Assembly (NCBI RefSeq): GCF_006542685.1
Contig: NZ_AP019736.1
Coordinates: 1,584,001-1,648,000 of the forward strand
DNA from: Alistipes dispar
Lineage (GTDB): Bacteria > Bacteroidota > Bacteroidia > Bacteroidales > Rikenellaceae
Length of the DNA stretch: 64,000 nucleotides
Direction of reading: 5' to 3'
The position numbers and the translations under genes are program-made. The notes under the pieces are model-generated. The model worked only from the letters and a program-made list of their open reading frames with translations, was not told the DNA's origin and made no database searches. This document shows positions 17,801 through 26,005 of the stretch, piece after piece. The first letter of the stretch is position 1. Each line of letters begins with the position of its first letter.

Positions 17801-18148
17801 TGTGTCGAGAGCCTTGATCTGGGCATCGAAAATATCCTTGACATCCTCCTCGCTCATTCCTTCGGGAATTAGAGCCTTGACATCCTCTGCGGTCTGGTAG
17901 CCGAGTCCCTTGACCAGATCGTTTAGCTCTGCTTCCTTCACGAAGTCGTCGAAATTGATGCCTTCGAGCTTCTGCTGGAGCGAGCTGACTGCCGAGGCGT
18001 CGGCTTTCAGCTCGATCTGGCCTTTCAGATCATCGACCTCTTTTTGCAGGTTGTCGATATCGTCGTCGTAGTCCTTACAACCGACACCTGCCAGCATCGT
18101 TCCGGTCAGGAGCAATGCCAGAGAGTTTTTTAAATAAATTTTTTTCAT
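14819..18148 (-). CDS. Very large surface lipoprotein of unknown function
   Basis: A 1109-residue protein with a lipoprotein signal: KNSLALLLTGTMLAGVGC, Cys near residue 24, then KDYDDDID, an acidic stretch typical of surface-exposed Bacteroidetes lipoproteins. Residues about 28-70 form a short coiled coil (DNLQKEVDDLKGQIELKADA), resembling the N-terminal segment of PL29/DUF4988-type proteins. A helical region to about 230 follows. The remaining ~850 residues look like serial beta domains (repeated strands such as APVTVANSAKKDIANVG and VTVKDGVITVPKGN) with no enzymatic motif I recognise. Base composition is visibly less GC-rich than in the neighbours. A strong promoter and its own terminator make it a single, probably highly expressed transcription unit. 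An adhesin or surface-layer role is possible but unproven. Confidence 0.7.
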   Translation of the reverse strand: MKKIYLKNSLALLLTGTMLAGVGCKDYDDDIDNLQKEVDDLKGQIELKADASAVSSLQQKLEGINFDDFVKEAELNDLVKGLGYQTAEDVKALIPEGMSEEDVKDIFDAQIKALDTWGEIETNIGKAVKEYLASGEYTAAEQAEIVNTILGQLTEDPQVKDIKTAIKNLLGENFGEYLNQYKTTDDFVGAIDEAAAAALKKENSVLAAAIMEKIDPEGFLENKDLSAIFQEYDQKISAIWDAIDDLAGRIQSIVFVPTKVNDGGVDVSMGGYYIAASKAEDNIQLASQPKVKVAFRVAPAALAETLAKKINEGEVKASFIPEVVTRAAEAPVTYEGDVLAEDGKLIFTAVANSEVYAKLDRDETFAVALCLSQEAKKDDKGNYETLGFEITSPYITTDGDSNSVKSNFVLAHEVDGKLVAYAYKPIAYELPWNSEESITLLEDYVLGYRYGSDAKILTMEEAAKAYLWDEGVAEKLGFKYEHTAITYQKQGMGADIYATQTQLTVTPAKVTDKANVNAPVTVANSAKKDIANVGDVLTLTDKVWITDGEKEIAFNVPTVKSTVTILGDLLKTMNIDLNFVWKYTNYASNAYEAEITIPAEDHMNWEKFNQLPDSFTVSLTLPEKSEVATNGSAITLTFERKEMLNAESAQQFVVTAANYVTGDGEAEYETEVNLRDDSDAKLNTYVAFNGKVTFKGLPAMNFEVKNSNIAKVNADYSVTLDGKFNETLYAQAQDYFDKAEEVTTFLTNLTMNYNGVKQAADLDATPMIPAVNPNIESGKLFKLWFNSSGFNWEKQPSYMYTVPTGEDKGVIIGMKGNAEVFMLNLTGSYELTNTIYKLQPNSAYLYDGVGGANPYIYINGGVEGDAFNLANINLTNAYTVSEEAAKAGATQAFELVTKTPEGYGSNTLPTIASGVMDWNNCILDKVTVKTTLYNDKTEVLDTKVFDVVLKEPIAFDSWKFYGGSKIEVSTTKEATFNLQEKVLAATSTGSTYGTIVAIDIYGNALYKSGVLTKLASEDAGYDIEVSYGNVVWTNATETIEGVTVKDGVITVPKGNEQLAKEITGTVKVTYTYKYAWVPVEKDGKVTGYERKKFSFDIPVAFKNAPAIEK

Positions 18149-18271
18149 AAGACAAATTAGAATTGAAATGGATTGGTTGTTTATGTCGTTCTTGTTTTAT
18201 CCGTTACCTGTTTTCCCCGTTAAAAGTGCGCTCTGTACGCTTTTTGTGTATCATATATGATACCAACGATG

Positions 18272-18302
18272 CAAATATATATATAAAAATTTGCACAGCA
18301 AA
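18272..18302 (-). promoter_or_regulatory. Consensus promoter of the large lipoprotein gene
   Basis: On the minus strand: -33 TTTG (18299-18302), 19-bp spacer, -7 TATATTTG (18272-18279). Both elements match the Bacteroidetes consensus exactly. It leaves an AT-rich leader of about 115 nt. The segment also lies just upstream of the divergent HTH gene, so that protein could act here. Confidence 0.8.
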
Positions 18303-18323
18303 ATTTTTGTTCGAATTTTTGAG

Positions 18324-18545
18324 ATGGGGGTTGTTTATGAAGAGGAGATCGCCTATATCTCCTCGAAAATTAGGGAGTTGAGGAAGGAAAAAAAGCTGAC
18401 TGTGCAGGAACTTGCGTATCGTTGCGACATGGAAAGATCCAACCTGAGCCGGATCGAGGCGGGGCGCACGAATCTTACGATCAGGACCATTTGTATCATC
18501 TGCAATGCGCTCGAGGTCGGGTTGCGCGATGTGATCCGTGCGTAG
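18324..18545 (+). CDS. Small XRE-type helix-turn-helix regulator
   Basis: A 73-residue protein that is essentially one Cro/C1 HTH domain: KIRELRKEKKLTVQELAYRC (helices 1-2) and MERSNLSRIEAGRTNLTI (recognition helix and turn), ending LRDVIRA. The ATG at 18324 is preferred; the frame is open further upstream to 18291, but the extra residues lie outside the domain. It is divergent from the large lipoprotein gene and shares its upstream region. Small XRE proteins of this kind often autoregulate or control the divergent neighbour; that is inference. Confidence 0.8.
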   Translation: MGVVYEEEIAYISSKIRELRKEKKLTVQELAYRCDMERSNLSRIEAGRTNLTIRTICIICNALEVGLRDVIRA

Positions 18546-18610
18546 GACATACCTATTTAATATATTGGGTTAGGTATCTGTGGCTCCCGTGACGTACGGG
18601 TTTTTCTTTT

Positions 18611-18642
18611 TTTGGGCGGTTCGGCCAAAAGTAGTATCTTTA
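18611..18642 (+). promoter_or_regulatory. Promoter of cvpA-rsgA-trmH
   Basis: -33 TTTG (18611-18614), 20-bp spacer, -7 TATCTTTA (18635-18642; one mismatch to TAnnTTTG). It places the transcript start about 15 nt before the TTG start codon of cvpA and supports that start. Confidence 0.7.
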
Positions 18643-18661
18643 CACGCGAAACCCGCTGCTT

Positions 18662-19159
18662 TTGAACGCTATCGACCTTATAGTCTGCCTGGTGCTGGCG
18701 CTGGCCGTCTGGAACGGCTGGCGGCAGGGTTTCGTCGTGCAGGTATGTTCGCTGGCGGGAGTGGTCGCCGGCATCTGGCTGGCGGCGCACTACGGCGGCC
18801 GGGTCGGGGCGTGGCTCGAGCTCGACGGGGAGTTCGCCGCGGCGGGAGGTTTCGCCGCGGTGCTCGTGGCCGTCGTGCTGGCGGTGGCCGTCGCGGCGCG
18901 GCTGGTGCGCCGTCTGTGCCGTTTCGCAGGGCTGGGCATCGCCGACATCCTGCTGGGCGTGGCGGTTTCCGTGCTGAAGTATCTGTTGATACTGAGCGCG
19001 TTGTTCTCGGCGTTCGACAAGCTCAATGCGGATTACACGCTGGTCGGCCCGCGGACGGTCGGACAGTCGAAATGTTATGAACCGGTGCTGCGTCTCTCGG
19101 AGGCCGTCTTCCCTTTCTTGGAATGGGTCGGCGACCGGGTTCCGCAGCGGGACGAATAG
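18662..19159 (+). CDS. cvpA: CvpA family membrane protein
   Basis: A 165-residue CvpA-family inner-membrane protein with about four hydrophobic helices (IDLIVCLVLALAVWNGW, VCSLAGVVAGIWLAAHYGG, GGFAAVLVAVVLAVAVAARL, ADILLGVAVSVLKYLLILSA). The opening NAIDLIVC..WNGWRQG is the CvpA signature. No ATG is available, and the TTG at 18662 fits both the family length and the promoter just upstream. CvpA was named for colicin V production in E. coli and is linked to envelope homeostasis; its biochemical role is not settled. It is followed after 3 bp by rsgA. Confidence 0.85.
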   Translation: MNAIDLIVCLVLALAVWNGWRQGFVVQVCSLAGVVAGIWLAAHYGGRVGAWLELDGEFAAAGGFAAVLVAVVLAVAVAARLVRRLCRFAGLGIADILLGVAVSVLKYLLILSALFSAFDKLNADYTLVGPRTVGQSKCYEPVLRLSEAVFPFLEWVGDRVPQRDE

Positions 19160-19162
19160 CCT

Positions 19163-20083
19163 ATGGAGAAGCGTTTTACGGGAACGGTGGTCCGCGCGAC
19201 CGGAAGCTGGTACGAGGTGCGGCGCGACGGGGAGACGGTCCGCTGCCGCATGCGGGGCCGCCTGCGTCTGCAAGGGCGCCGTTCGACCAATCCGGTGGTG
19301 GTGGGCGACGAGGTGGCGTGCGAGGCCGACGACGGGGGCGACTACGTGATCGCCGACATCGCGCCGCGCCGCAACTACGTGATCCGCAGGGCTTCGAACC
19401 TTTCGAAGGAGTCGCATATCATCGCCGCCAACGTCGATCGCGCGCTGCTGGTCGTGACGCTGCGCGCGCCCGAGACCGCCACGGAATTCGTGGACCGTTT
19501 CCTGGTGACGTGCGAGGCCTACAAGGTCCCGGCGGCGATCCTGCTGTCGAAAATCGACCTGCAGGATCCGGAGGCCGTCGCCGCCTTCCGCGCCGTGTAC
19601 GAAGGGGCCGGCTACCGCGTGCTGGAGGCCGCCGCGCCGCAGGGCGTCGGCGTGGAGGAGGTACGGGAGCTGCTCGCGGGGTGCACGACGCTCGTGGCGG
19701 GCAATTCGGGCGTAGGGAAATCGACGCTCGTCCGGGCCATCGACCCGTCGCTCGACATCCGTACGGGCGAGATTTCCGAGAGCCACCGCAAGGGGCGGCA
19801 TACGACGACCTTTTCGGCCATGTATCCCCTCGCCGGGGGCGGGGCGGTGATCGACACGCCCGGCATTAAGGGCTTCGGGCTGCTCGACATCGACGGGGCC
19901 GAGTTGTGGCACTACTTCCCGGAGATGATGCGCACGGCTCCCGGCTGCCGCTTCTACAACTGCACGCACACGCACGAGCCGGGCTGTGCGGTCGTGGAGG
20001 CCGTGCGGAGGGGAGAGATCGCCCCGGCCCGCTACGAAAGTTACTTGAAAATCCTCGACGAAGATGAAAAATACCGCAAATGA
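19163..20083 (+). CDS. rsgA: Ribosome small-subunit GTPase RsgA
   Basis: A 306-residue RsgA (YjeQ), a circularly permuted GTPase that helps late maturation of the 30S subunit. Domains in order: OB-fold (about 1-70), then the permuted GTPase with LLSKIDL (G4), GNSGVGKSTLV (G1, about 180-190), a GRHTTT segment (G2) and DTPGIKGF (G3), then the C-terminal zinc finger with CRFYNCTHTHEPGC. Length and motif order are those of the family. It sits 3 bp after cvpA and overlaps trmH by 20 bp, so it is part of a tight operon. Confidence 0.97.
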   Translation: MEKRFTGTVVRATGSWYEVRRDGETVRCRMRGRLRLQGRRSTNPVVVGDEVACEADDGGDYVIADIAPRRNYVIRRASNLSKESHIIAANVDRALLVVTLRAPETATEFVDRFLVTCEAYKVPAAILLSKIDLQDPEAVAAFRAVYEGAGYRVLEAAAPQGVGVEEVRELLAGCTTLVAGNSGVGKSTLVRAIDPSLDIRTGEISESHRKGRHTTTFSAMYPLAGGGAVIDTPGIKGFGLLDIDGAELWHYFPEMMRTAPGCRFYNCTHTHEPGCAVVEAVRRGEIAPARYESYLKILDEDEKYRK

Positions 20084-20786
20084 CGAAGCCGCTTCCGACG
20101 GCGGGTTCGGCCTCGAAGCCGGACATCTTGCCGGACGGATCGCCTGCCTGGCGGAGTTCATGACCGCGGACCGCTATGCCGTGCTGCGGCGGACGGTCGC
20201 CGGCCGGACGCGTTATATGACGGTGCTGGCCGAGAACATGTTCCACGGCCAGAACGCCGCCGCGCTGGTGCGCCATTGCGAGGCGTTCGGCATTCAGGAG
20301 ATGCACACGGTCGAAAGTCTCTGTCCGTTCGAGCCGAGTGCGGCCGTGGTGCGGGGGACCGACCGGTGGGTGGACATCCGGCGGCATCGTTCGACGGACG
20401 ACGCGCTGGCGGCGCTCCGCGGCGCGGGTTACCGCATCGTCGCCACGACGCCCCACCGCGAGGACTGCACCCCCGAGACGTTCGACGTCGCGCGGGGGCC
20501 CTTCGCGCTGGTCTTCGGCACGGAGCACGCCGGGATTTCGGACGGGATCGTCGCCGCGGCGGACGAGTTCCTGCGTATTCCGATGTGCGGGATGGTCGAG
20601 AGTCTGAATGTCTCGGCCTCGGCGGCGATTCTGATCTACATGCTTTCGGAGCGCGTGCGACTCACGGTTCCCGGGTGGCGGATGCCCCTTGCCTCGCAGG
20701 CCGAGGTGCTGGAGCGCTGGATGCGCCGCAGCGTGAAGGATTCGGAAGAGATTCTGCGGCGGCGTTTCGGCAGCGGCGGCCTTTGA
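20064..20786 (+). CDS. TrmH/SpoU family RNA 2'-O-ribose methyltransferase
   Basis: A 240-residue SPOUT methyltransferase with the three family motifs: NIFHGQN-like ENMFHGQNAAALVRHCEAFG (motif 1), ALVFGTEHAGISD (motif 2) and IPMCGMVESLNVSASAAILI (motif 3, knot and SAM binding). This fits tRNA (guanosine-18-2'-O)-methyltransferase TrmH best, since the C-terminal extension is present and no N-terminal rRNA-binding domain is seen. The ATG overlaps the 3' end of rsgA by 20 bp. A related rRNA methyltransferase specificity cannot be excluded. Confidence 0.9.
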   Translation: MKNTANDEAASDGGFGLEAGHLAGRIACLAEFMTADRYAVLRRTVAGRTRYMTVLAENMFHGQNAAALVRHCEAFGIQEMHTVESLCPFEPSAAVVRGTDRWVDIRRHRSTDDALAALRGAGYRIVATTPHREDCTPETFDVARGPFALVFGTEHAGISDGIVAAADEFLRIPMCGMVESLNVSASAAILIYMLSERVRLTVPGWRMPLASQAEVLERWMRRSVKDSEEILRRRFGSGGL

Positions 20787-20912
20787 GACCGTCCGGCCGC
20801 GGGTTTCGCGCTGCGGCCGCGGTGACGGTCCGTTCCGCCGGGCGGCCGTGAAACGGCGGCTGCGGGGATGCTCCCGGGCGCGTGGACGTGTCCCGGTCCG
20901 GCGGAGGGAAAA

Positions 20913-22136
20913 ATGGAAAATTCGGTTATTTCTATGAACGATACGATTTTACGGAAACAGTTCCTGGCCCGTGTGGCCCAGACTTCGCCTTCGCCGATGC
21001 TGGTGGAGGTGGCCCGGGCCGAGGGTTCGTTTTTCTATACGCCCGAAGGAAAGCGGTATTACGATCTGGTGGCGGGCGTCTCGGTGAGCAACGTGGGCCA
21101 TGCCAATCCGGCCGTGGTGCGGGCCGTGCAGGAGCAGGCCGCACGCTACATGCACGTGATGGTTTACGGCGAGCTGATCGAAACCCCGCAGGTGGAGTAC
21201 GCCGCGAAGATCGCGTCGCTGCTGCCTGCGCCGCTCGAGAGCGTCTATTTCGTCAATTCGGGCGCCGAGGCGGTCGAGGGGGCGCTGAAGCTGGCCAAGC
21301 GGTTCACGGGGCGCACGGAGATGATCTCGATGCGGAGGGCCTATCACGGTTCGACGCACGGCGCGATGACGATGATGGGCGCGCCCGAGGGCGAGGAGTG
21401 GAAAGGGGCGTTCCGGCCCCTGCTGCCCGACGTGCAGGCCATCGAGTTCAACGACTTCGCGCAGTTGGAGCGCATCACGCGCCGCACGGCCTGCGTGCTG
21501 GCCGAGCCGGTGCAGGGCGAAGCGGGGGTGCGGCCGCCGCGGCCGGGCTACCTCGAGGCGCTGCGCAGGCGCTGCGACGAGGTGGGGGCGCTGCTCGTCT
21601 TCGACGAGATACAGACCGGCATGGGCCGCACGGGCGAGCTGTTCGCCATGCTCAAGTACGGCGTCACGCCCGACATCGTCTGTCTGGCGAAAGCCTTCGG
21701 CGGCGGCATGCCGCTCGGGGCCTTCGTCTCGCGGCACGAGATCATGGACACGTTGCAGTCGAATCCCGTGCTGGGGCATATCACCACTTTCGGCGGCCAT
21801 CCGGTCTGCTGCGCCGCGGGGCTGGCGGCCCTCGAATACCTCTTGGAAAACGACGTCGTGCGGCAGGTCGAGACGAAGGGGGCGTTGTACGAGGAGCTGC
21901 TGGGCGGCCATGCGGCCGTGCGGGAGATTCGCCGCAGCGGCCTGCTGCTGGCCGTCGAACTGGGCGATTCGGCCCGGCTTTACCGCATAATGGAACTGTT
22001 CCGGGAGGAGGGCATCCTGAGCGACTGGTTCCTCTTCTGCGACACGGCGTTCCGCATTTCGCCGCCGCTGACGATCTCCGAAGAGGAGGTGCGCGGCAGC
22101 GCGGCGGTCATTCGGCGGTGTCTGGACCGGCTGTGA
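20913..22136 (+). CDS. Class III aminotransferase (acetylornithine/GABA type)
   Basis: A 407-residue PLP-dependent fold-type I aminotransferase. Motifs: VAGVSVSNVGHANPAVV, FVNSGAEAVEGALKLAK, AYHGSTHGA, AEPVQGEAGV, LLVFDEIQTGMGRTG (Asp that pairs with the PLP nitrogen) and LAKAFGGGMPLGA (Schiff-base Lys near residue 259). The ATG at 20913 is chosen because GGAGG lies 6-10 bp upstream; the frame is open to 20868. Family members include acetylornithine, GABA and putrescine aminotransferases. No arginine-biosynthesis genes are nearby, so the substrate is left open. It follows trmH by 126 bp and ends at a strong bidirectional terminator. Confidence 0.88.
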   Translation: MENSVISMNDTILRKQFLARVAQTSPSPMLVEVARAEGSFFYTPEGKRYYDLVAGVSVSNVGHANPAVVRAVQEQAARYMHVMVYGELIETPQVEYAAKIASLLPAPLESVYFVNSGAEAVEGALKLAKRFTGRTEMISMRRAYHGSTHGAMTMMGAPEGEEWKGAFRPLLPDVQAIEFNDFAQLERITRRTACVLAEPVQGEAGVRPPRPGYLEALRRRCDEVGALLVFDEIQTGMGRTGELFAMLKYGVTPDIVCLAKAFGGGMPLGAFVSRHEIMDTLQSNPVLGHITTFGGHPVCCAAGLAALEYLLENDVVRQVETKGALYEELLGGHAAVREIRRSGLLLAVELGDSARLYRIMELFREEGILSDWFLFCDTAFRISPPLTISEEEVRGSAAVIRRCLDRL

Positions 22137-22151
22137 GGGCGCCCCGTATGC

Positions 22152-22197
22152 GAAAACCGCCCCTGCGACACGTGCGGTCGCAGGGGCGGCGGTTTTC
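22152..22197. terminator. Bidirectional terminator between aminotransferase and nfo
   Basis: A long GC-rich stem (CCGCCCCTGCGA / TCGCAGGGGCGG) flanked by AAAA on the left and TTTT on the right, so it can stop transcripts from both converging genes. Confidence 0.85.
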
Positions 22198-22217
22198 GCT
22201 CGCCGGCGGTCCCGGGG

Positions 22218-23066
22218 TTACGCCTCCCCGGCGAATGCCTTCAGCCGCGCGATTTCCTCGCTCCAACGGGCTTCGTCGGGGGTTTCGAGAATCAGCGGAA
22301 TGCCGTCGAACCGCTTGTCGCGGGCGATGTAGCGGAAGCATTCGATGCCGATTTGTCCGTCGCCCAGCGGCGTGTGGCGGTCCACGCGGCTGTCGAGGGG
22401 CTTCATCGCATCGTTCAGATGCATCCCCCTGAGGTAGCGGAATCCCACGACGCGCTCCAGCTCGGCGAACGTGGCGTCGCACGCCTCGGCCGTGCGCAGG
22501 TCGTATCCCGCGGCGAAGGCGTGGCAGGTGTCGATGCAGACGCCCACGCGCGACTTGTCCTCCACGCGGTCGATCAGGTAGGCGAGGTGCTCGAACCGGA
22601 ATCCGAGATTCGAACCCTGCCCGGCCGTATTCTCGATGACGGCCGTGACGCCGTGCGTGCGGTCCAGCGCGAGGTTGATCGACTCGGCGATCCGGTCGAG
22701 GCTCTCCTCCTCGGCGATCTTCTGCAGGTGGCTCCCCGGGTGGAAGTTCAGCCGGTCGAGTCCCAGTTGCTCGCAGCGCCGCATCTCGTCGAGAAAGGCG
22801 GTCCGTGATTTTTCGAGCGCCTCGCGCTCGGGGTGTCCGAGGTTTATCAGGTACGAGTCGTGCGGCAGGATCTGCGCCGGAGCGTATCCCAGCTCGTCGC
22901 ACGCCTTGCGGAAGGCCGCTATCTGTTCCGCGCGGAGCGGGGCGGCGACCCATTGCCGCTGGTTCTTGGTGAAGAGCGCGAAGGCGGTGGCGCCGATCGC
23001 GTGCGCATTGGCGGGGGCGTTCTCCACGCCGCCCGAGGCGCTTACGTGTGCTCCGAAATATTTCAT
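22218..23066 (-). CDS. nfo: Endonuclease IV (deoxyribonuclease IV)
   Basis: A 282-residue AP endonuclease IV, a base-excision-repair enzyme that cleaves 5' to abasic sites using three zinc ions. The family signature is intact: MKYFGAHVSASGG at the N-terminus, FTKNQRQW, ILPHDSYLINLG, NFHPGSH, VIENTAGQGSNLG, VCIDTCHAFAAGYDL and MHLNDAMKPLDSRVDRH. The start at 23066 gives the normal family N-terminus; four extra residues are possible from 23078. The gene is convergent with the aminotransferase and has its own promoter. Confidence 0.97.
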   Translation of the reverse strand: MKYFGAHVSASGGVENAPANAHAIGATAFALFTKNQRQWVAAPLRAEQIAAFRKACDELGYAPAQILPHDSYLINLGHPEREALEKSRTAFLDEMRRCEQLGLDRLNFHPGSHLQKIAEEESLDRIAESINLALDRTHGVTAVIENTAGQGSNLGFRFEHLAYLIDRVEDKSRVGVCIDTCHAFAAGYDLRTAEACDATFAELERVVGFRYLRGMHLNDAMKPLDSRVDRHTPLGDGQIGIECFRYIARDKRFDGIPLILETPDEARWSEEIARLKAFAGEA

Positions 23067-23095
23067 CTGTCGTGTCAATCGGTTTAAGTTCCCGA

Positions 23096-23103
23096 CAAAT
23101 GTA
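23096..23103 (-). promoter_or_regulatory. -7 box of nfo
   Basis: On the minus strand this reads TACATTTG, an exact TAnnTTTG match, 30 nt upstream of the nfo ATG. A divergent box TAACTTTG at 23125-23132 points right towards the DUF3078-like gene at 23159, so this short gap holds two back-to-back promoters. Confidence 0.6.
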
Positions 23104-23158
23104 AATATTTTGTAAATAAATTCATAACTTTGCTACTTGAAAATACAATCGCTTCATT

Positions 23159-24340
23159 ATGAAACATTTTTACCTGCTGCTCGCCTTGTCGTCGTTTCTG
23201 GTCTCCGCTCTCCCGGCCGCGGCGCAGATTTCGATCGACGAAGTGAATGCGGAACAGGAGGGCGTGACTTTCCGCGACCGGCTGAAATCGACTCCCGTGG
23301 ATGTCGATTATTTCAGCCTGGCCCGTTACAAGGCCGAGCGGGCGGCGATCCGGAAGGAGCGCAACTACCTGGAGATAAAGGCCGACTTGCAGGGATCGCT
23401 CACCTCGTACAACGATTCGTGGATCGCCGTGTCGGGCGGTGACAACTCCATCGCGCTGACGGCGACGCTTTTCCTGAAGCATACCTTCACGAAGAATCTC
23501 TTCACGGTAGAGACGATTTTCAACGCCAAGATGGGCTACAACCGGATGCGGGTCGAGACGACCAACGACGACGGTTCGACCGACAGCAACGGCGTCTGGT
23601 TCAAGAATCTGGACGAATTCGACATTTCGGTCTCCCCGGCCTTCAAGATGTCGAAGAACTGGTCCTACGGTTCGATCTTCAAATTCCGCAGCCAGTTCGT
23701 GAACGGCTATGTATCGCGTACGGAGCAGGAGCGCAAGCACCTGAAAAGCACCTTCATGACCCCGGGTTATCTGGATATTTCGTTCGGTTTCACCTACAAC
23801 TGCCCGGTCAAGAAGTTTCCCATCGTCATTAACCTCTCGCCGTTGTCGCTCAACGCCACCTTCGCCGAGAGCGACTGGATTCGCCGGCGGCAGGTCGATA
23901 AGGACGGCAACGAGATCAAGCCCGCCTACTCCTACGGTATCGAGGACCCCGACAAGACGTCGAAATACGAGGGCGGCTCGTCCATTCAGATCGACTTCGA
24001 CCGGACCTTCGGCAAGTCGAACTACCTGCACTACAAGACCCGTATCTCGGGATTCTACGGCTGGATGACCGACCTGGGACAGAAGAACAAGATCCGCGAC
24101 TACACGGAGTACCGTCTCGCCTACGAGAAGTGGCTGAGCGGCGGCCAGAATATCAAGGACAAACCCCGCCTGCCGATCCATCCGACGGTACGCTGGGAGA
24201 ACACGCTCGAAATCTACGCCACGAAGTATATCAAGACGACGCTCAACTTCCAGCTCTACTACAACCGGGCGCAGAATCTCGACGTGCAGACCAATACGCA
24301 ATTGCTGGTGGGTCTGACCTATACCTTCAAGAACAAGTAA
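23159..24340 (+). CDS. DUF3078-like outer-membrane protein
   Basis: A 393-residue exported protein (signal MKHFYLLLALSSFLVSALPA, cleavage near AAAQ). After the signal it has alternating beta strands with aromatic girdles and ends LLVGLTYTFKNK, a C-terminal strand expected for an outer-membrane beta barrel. The WIAVSGGDNSIALTATLFL segment resembles the W..GG.NS block of DUF3078 proteins, which are common in Bacteroidetes and uncharacterised. It is 30 bp upstream of the S41 protease gene and probably co-transcribed with it. Function unknown. Confidence 0.72.
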   Translation: MKHFYLLLALSSFLVSALPAAAQISIDEVNAEQEGVTFRDRLKSTPVDVDYFSLARYKAERAAIRKERNYLEIKADLQGSLTSYNDSWIAVSGGDNSIALTATLFLKHTFTKNLFTVETIFNAKMGYNRMRVETTNDDGSTDSNGVWFKNLDEFDISVSPAFKMSKNWSYGSIFKFRSQFVNGYVSRTEQERKHLKSTFMTPGYLDISFGFTYNCPVKKFPIVINLSPLSLNATFAESDWIRRRQVDKDGNEIKPAYSYGIEDPDKTSKYEGGSSIQIDFDRTFGKSNYLHYKTRISGFYGWMTDLGQKNKIRDYTEYRLAYEKWLSGGQNIKDKPRLPIHPTVRWENTLEIYATKYIKTTLNFQLYYNRAQNLDVQTNTQLLVGLTYTFKNK

Positions 24341-24370
24341 TTCCGTAGCGGCCGCGGGCCGCGTCATGCG

Positions 24371-26005
24371 ATGTACAGAAATTCGAAACATACGGTGATT
24401 TTCCCGCTGATCCTGTCGGCGGGCGTCGTGCTGGGCATCCTGCTCGGCCAATATCTCGGACGGCACGACACGGCGTCGCAGATCCGGGGGATGCTGAGCC
24501 ACATGTCCGTGCCGTCCAACAAACTGACCTATACGCTGTCGCTCATCGAGAACCGCTACGTCGATTCGGTGTCGATGGATTCGCTCGCCGAGCACGTCAT
24601 TCCGCTGCTCGTGCGGGAGCTGGACCCCCATTCGGTCTATATCCCCGCGTCGGAGATGGCCGCGCTGAACGAGCCGCTCGAAGGCGAGTTCGACGGGATC
24701 GGCGTGGTGTTCAACATGGCCACCGATACGGTGATCGTGCTGAACGTCATCCCTCACGGCCCGAGCGACAAGGCCGGCGTCAAGGCCGGGGACCGGATCG
24801 TCGAGATCGGCGATTCGCTCGTCGCCGGGCGGAAAATTCCTCAGAACGAGGTGGTGAAGATGCTGCGCGGGCCGCGCGGCTCGAAGGTCCGTCTGGGGCT
24901 CGGCCGGCAGGGGATCGACGGACTGGTGGAGGTGGAGGTCGAACGCGGCATCATTCCGATCCGGAGCGTCGAGTCGGCCTTCCGCATCGTGGACGGCATC
25001 GGCTATGTCAAGCTGGGGCAGTTCGCACGGACGACCGCCGGGGAGTTCCGTGCGGCGCTGGATACGCTGCGGGCGCAGGGAGTGTCGAAGCTCATCTTCG
25101 ACCTGCGCGGCAACTCGGGCGGATTCCTCGACCAGGCCATCGCCGTGGCCAACGAATTCCTGCACGAGGGGCAGTTGATCGTCTATACGGAGGACCGCCG
25201 CCACGAGCAGTTGCGCGAATACGCCGACGGTACGGGATCGGCTCAGGAGATGGAAGTGGCGGTGCTCATCGACGAGGCCAGCGCTTCGTCGAGTGAGATT
25301 CTGGCCGGCGCCCTGCAGGACAACGACCGCGGCACGATCGTCGGCCGCCGTTCGTTCGGCAAGGGGCTCGTGCAGCAGCAGATTCCCTATGCCGACGGAT
25401 CGGCCCTGCGGCTGACGACGGCCCGCTACTACACGCCGACGGGGCGTTCGATCCAGAAACCCTACACGATCGGCGACGACGAGAGCTACGAGGAGGATCT
25501 CTGGAACCGCTACCGGAACAACGAGTTCTTCTCGGCGGACAGCATCCGCTTCGCCGATTCGCTCAAGCGCACGACACCCGGCGGGAAGGTGGTCTATGGC
25601 GGGGGCGGCATCATGCCCGACGTCTTCGTGCCGGCCGACACGACCGACGTGACGAAGTATTTTATCGAGGTGGCGGGACGCAATATCCTCTACCGCTATA
25701 CGATCGAATATGCCGACCGGCATCGCGACGCGCTGAACGCCGTGCGGACGATCGGCGGGCTGGACTCGCTGCTCGACGGCGACCGGAGGCTTTTCGACGA
25801 TTTCATCGCCTATGCGGCCCGCAAGGGCGTCGCGCCGCGTTACGACGATATCGCCCGCTCGCACAAACTCATCGAGGCGCAACTGAGGGCCTACATCGGG
25901 CGCAACACGTCGCTCGAGGACGACGGATTCTATGCACAAATCTATCCCGTGGACGACGTGATCGTGCGGGCCATCGGGATTCTGAACGGAAAGCGGGATG
26001 ATTAA
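24371..26005 (+). CDS. S41 family C-terminal processing protease (CtpA/Prc type)
   Basis: A 544-residue carboxyl-terminal processing protease with one N-terminal membrane anchor (TVIFPLILSAGVVLGILLG). A PDZ domain follows (about 105-190: FDGIGVVFNM, GPSDKAGVKAGDRIVEIGDS). The S41 catalytic domain has FDLRGNSGGFLDQAI, then the nucleophile Ser in IDEASASSSEILAGAL and the general-base Lys in RRSFGKGLVQQQ. A C-terminal helical domain completes the usual layout. Such proteases trim periplasmic or outer-membrane proteins. The upstream DUF3078-like barrel is 30 bp away, and a possible small ORF overlaps the 3' end. Confidence 0.95.
   Translation: MYRNSKHTVIFPLILSAGVVLGILLGQYLGRHDTASQIRGMLSHMSVPSNKLTYTLSLIENRYVDSVSMDSLAEHVIPLLVRELDPHSVYIPASEMAALNEPLEGEFDGIGVVFNMATDTVIVLNVIPHGPSDKAGVKAGDRIVEIGDSLVAGRKIPQNEVVKMLRGPRGSKVRLGLGRQGIDGLVEVEVERGIIPIRSVESAFRIVDGIGYVKLGQFARTTAGEFRAALDTLRAQGVSKLIFDLRGNSGGFLDQAIAVANEFLHEGQLIVYTEDRRHEQLREYADGTGSAQEMEVAVLIDEASASSSEILAGALQDNDRGTIVGRRSFGKGLVQQQIPYADGSALRLTTARYYTPTGRSIQKPYTIGDDESYEEDLWNRYRNNEFFSADSIRFADSLKRTTPGGKVVYGGGGIMPDVFVPADTTDVTKYFIEVAGRNILYRYTIEYADRHRDALNAVRTIGGLDSLLDGDRRLFDDFIAYAARKGVAPRYDDIARSHKLIEAQLRAYIGRNTSLEDDGFYAQIYPVDDVIVRAIGILNGKRDD

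Noticed and set aside
14729..17872. 1047-codon plus-strand frame opposite the large lipoprotein
   Set aside because: Antisense shadow without start context; the minus strand has a lipoprotein signal, a consensus promoter and a terminator.
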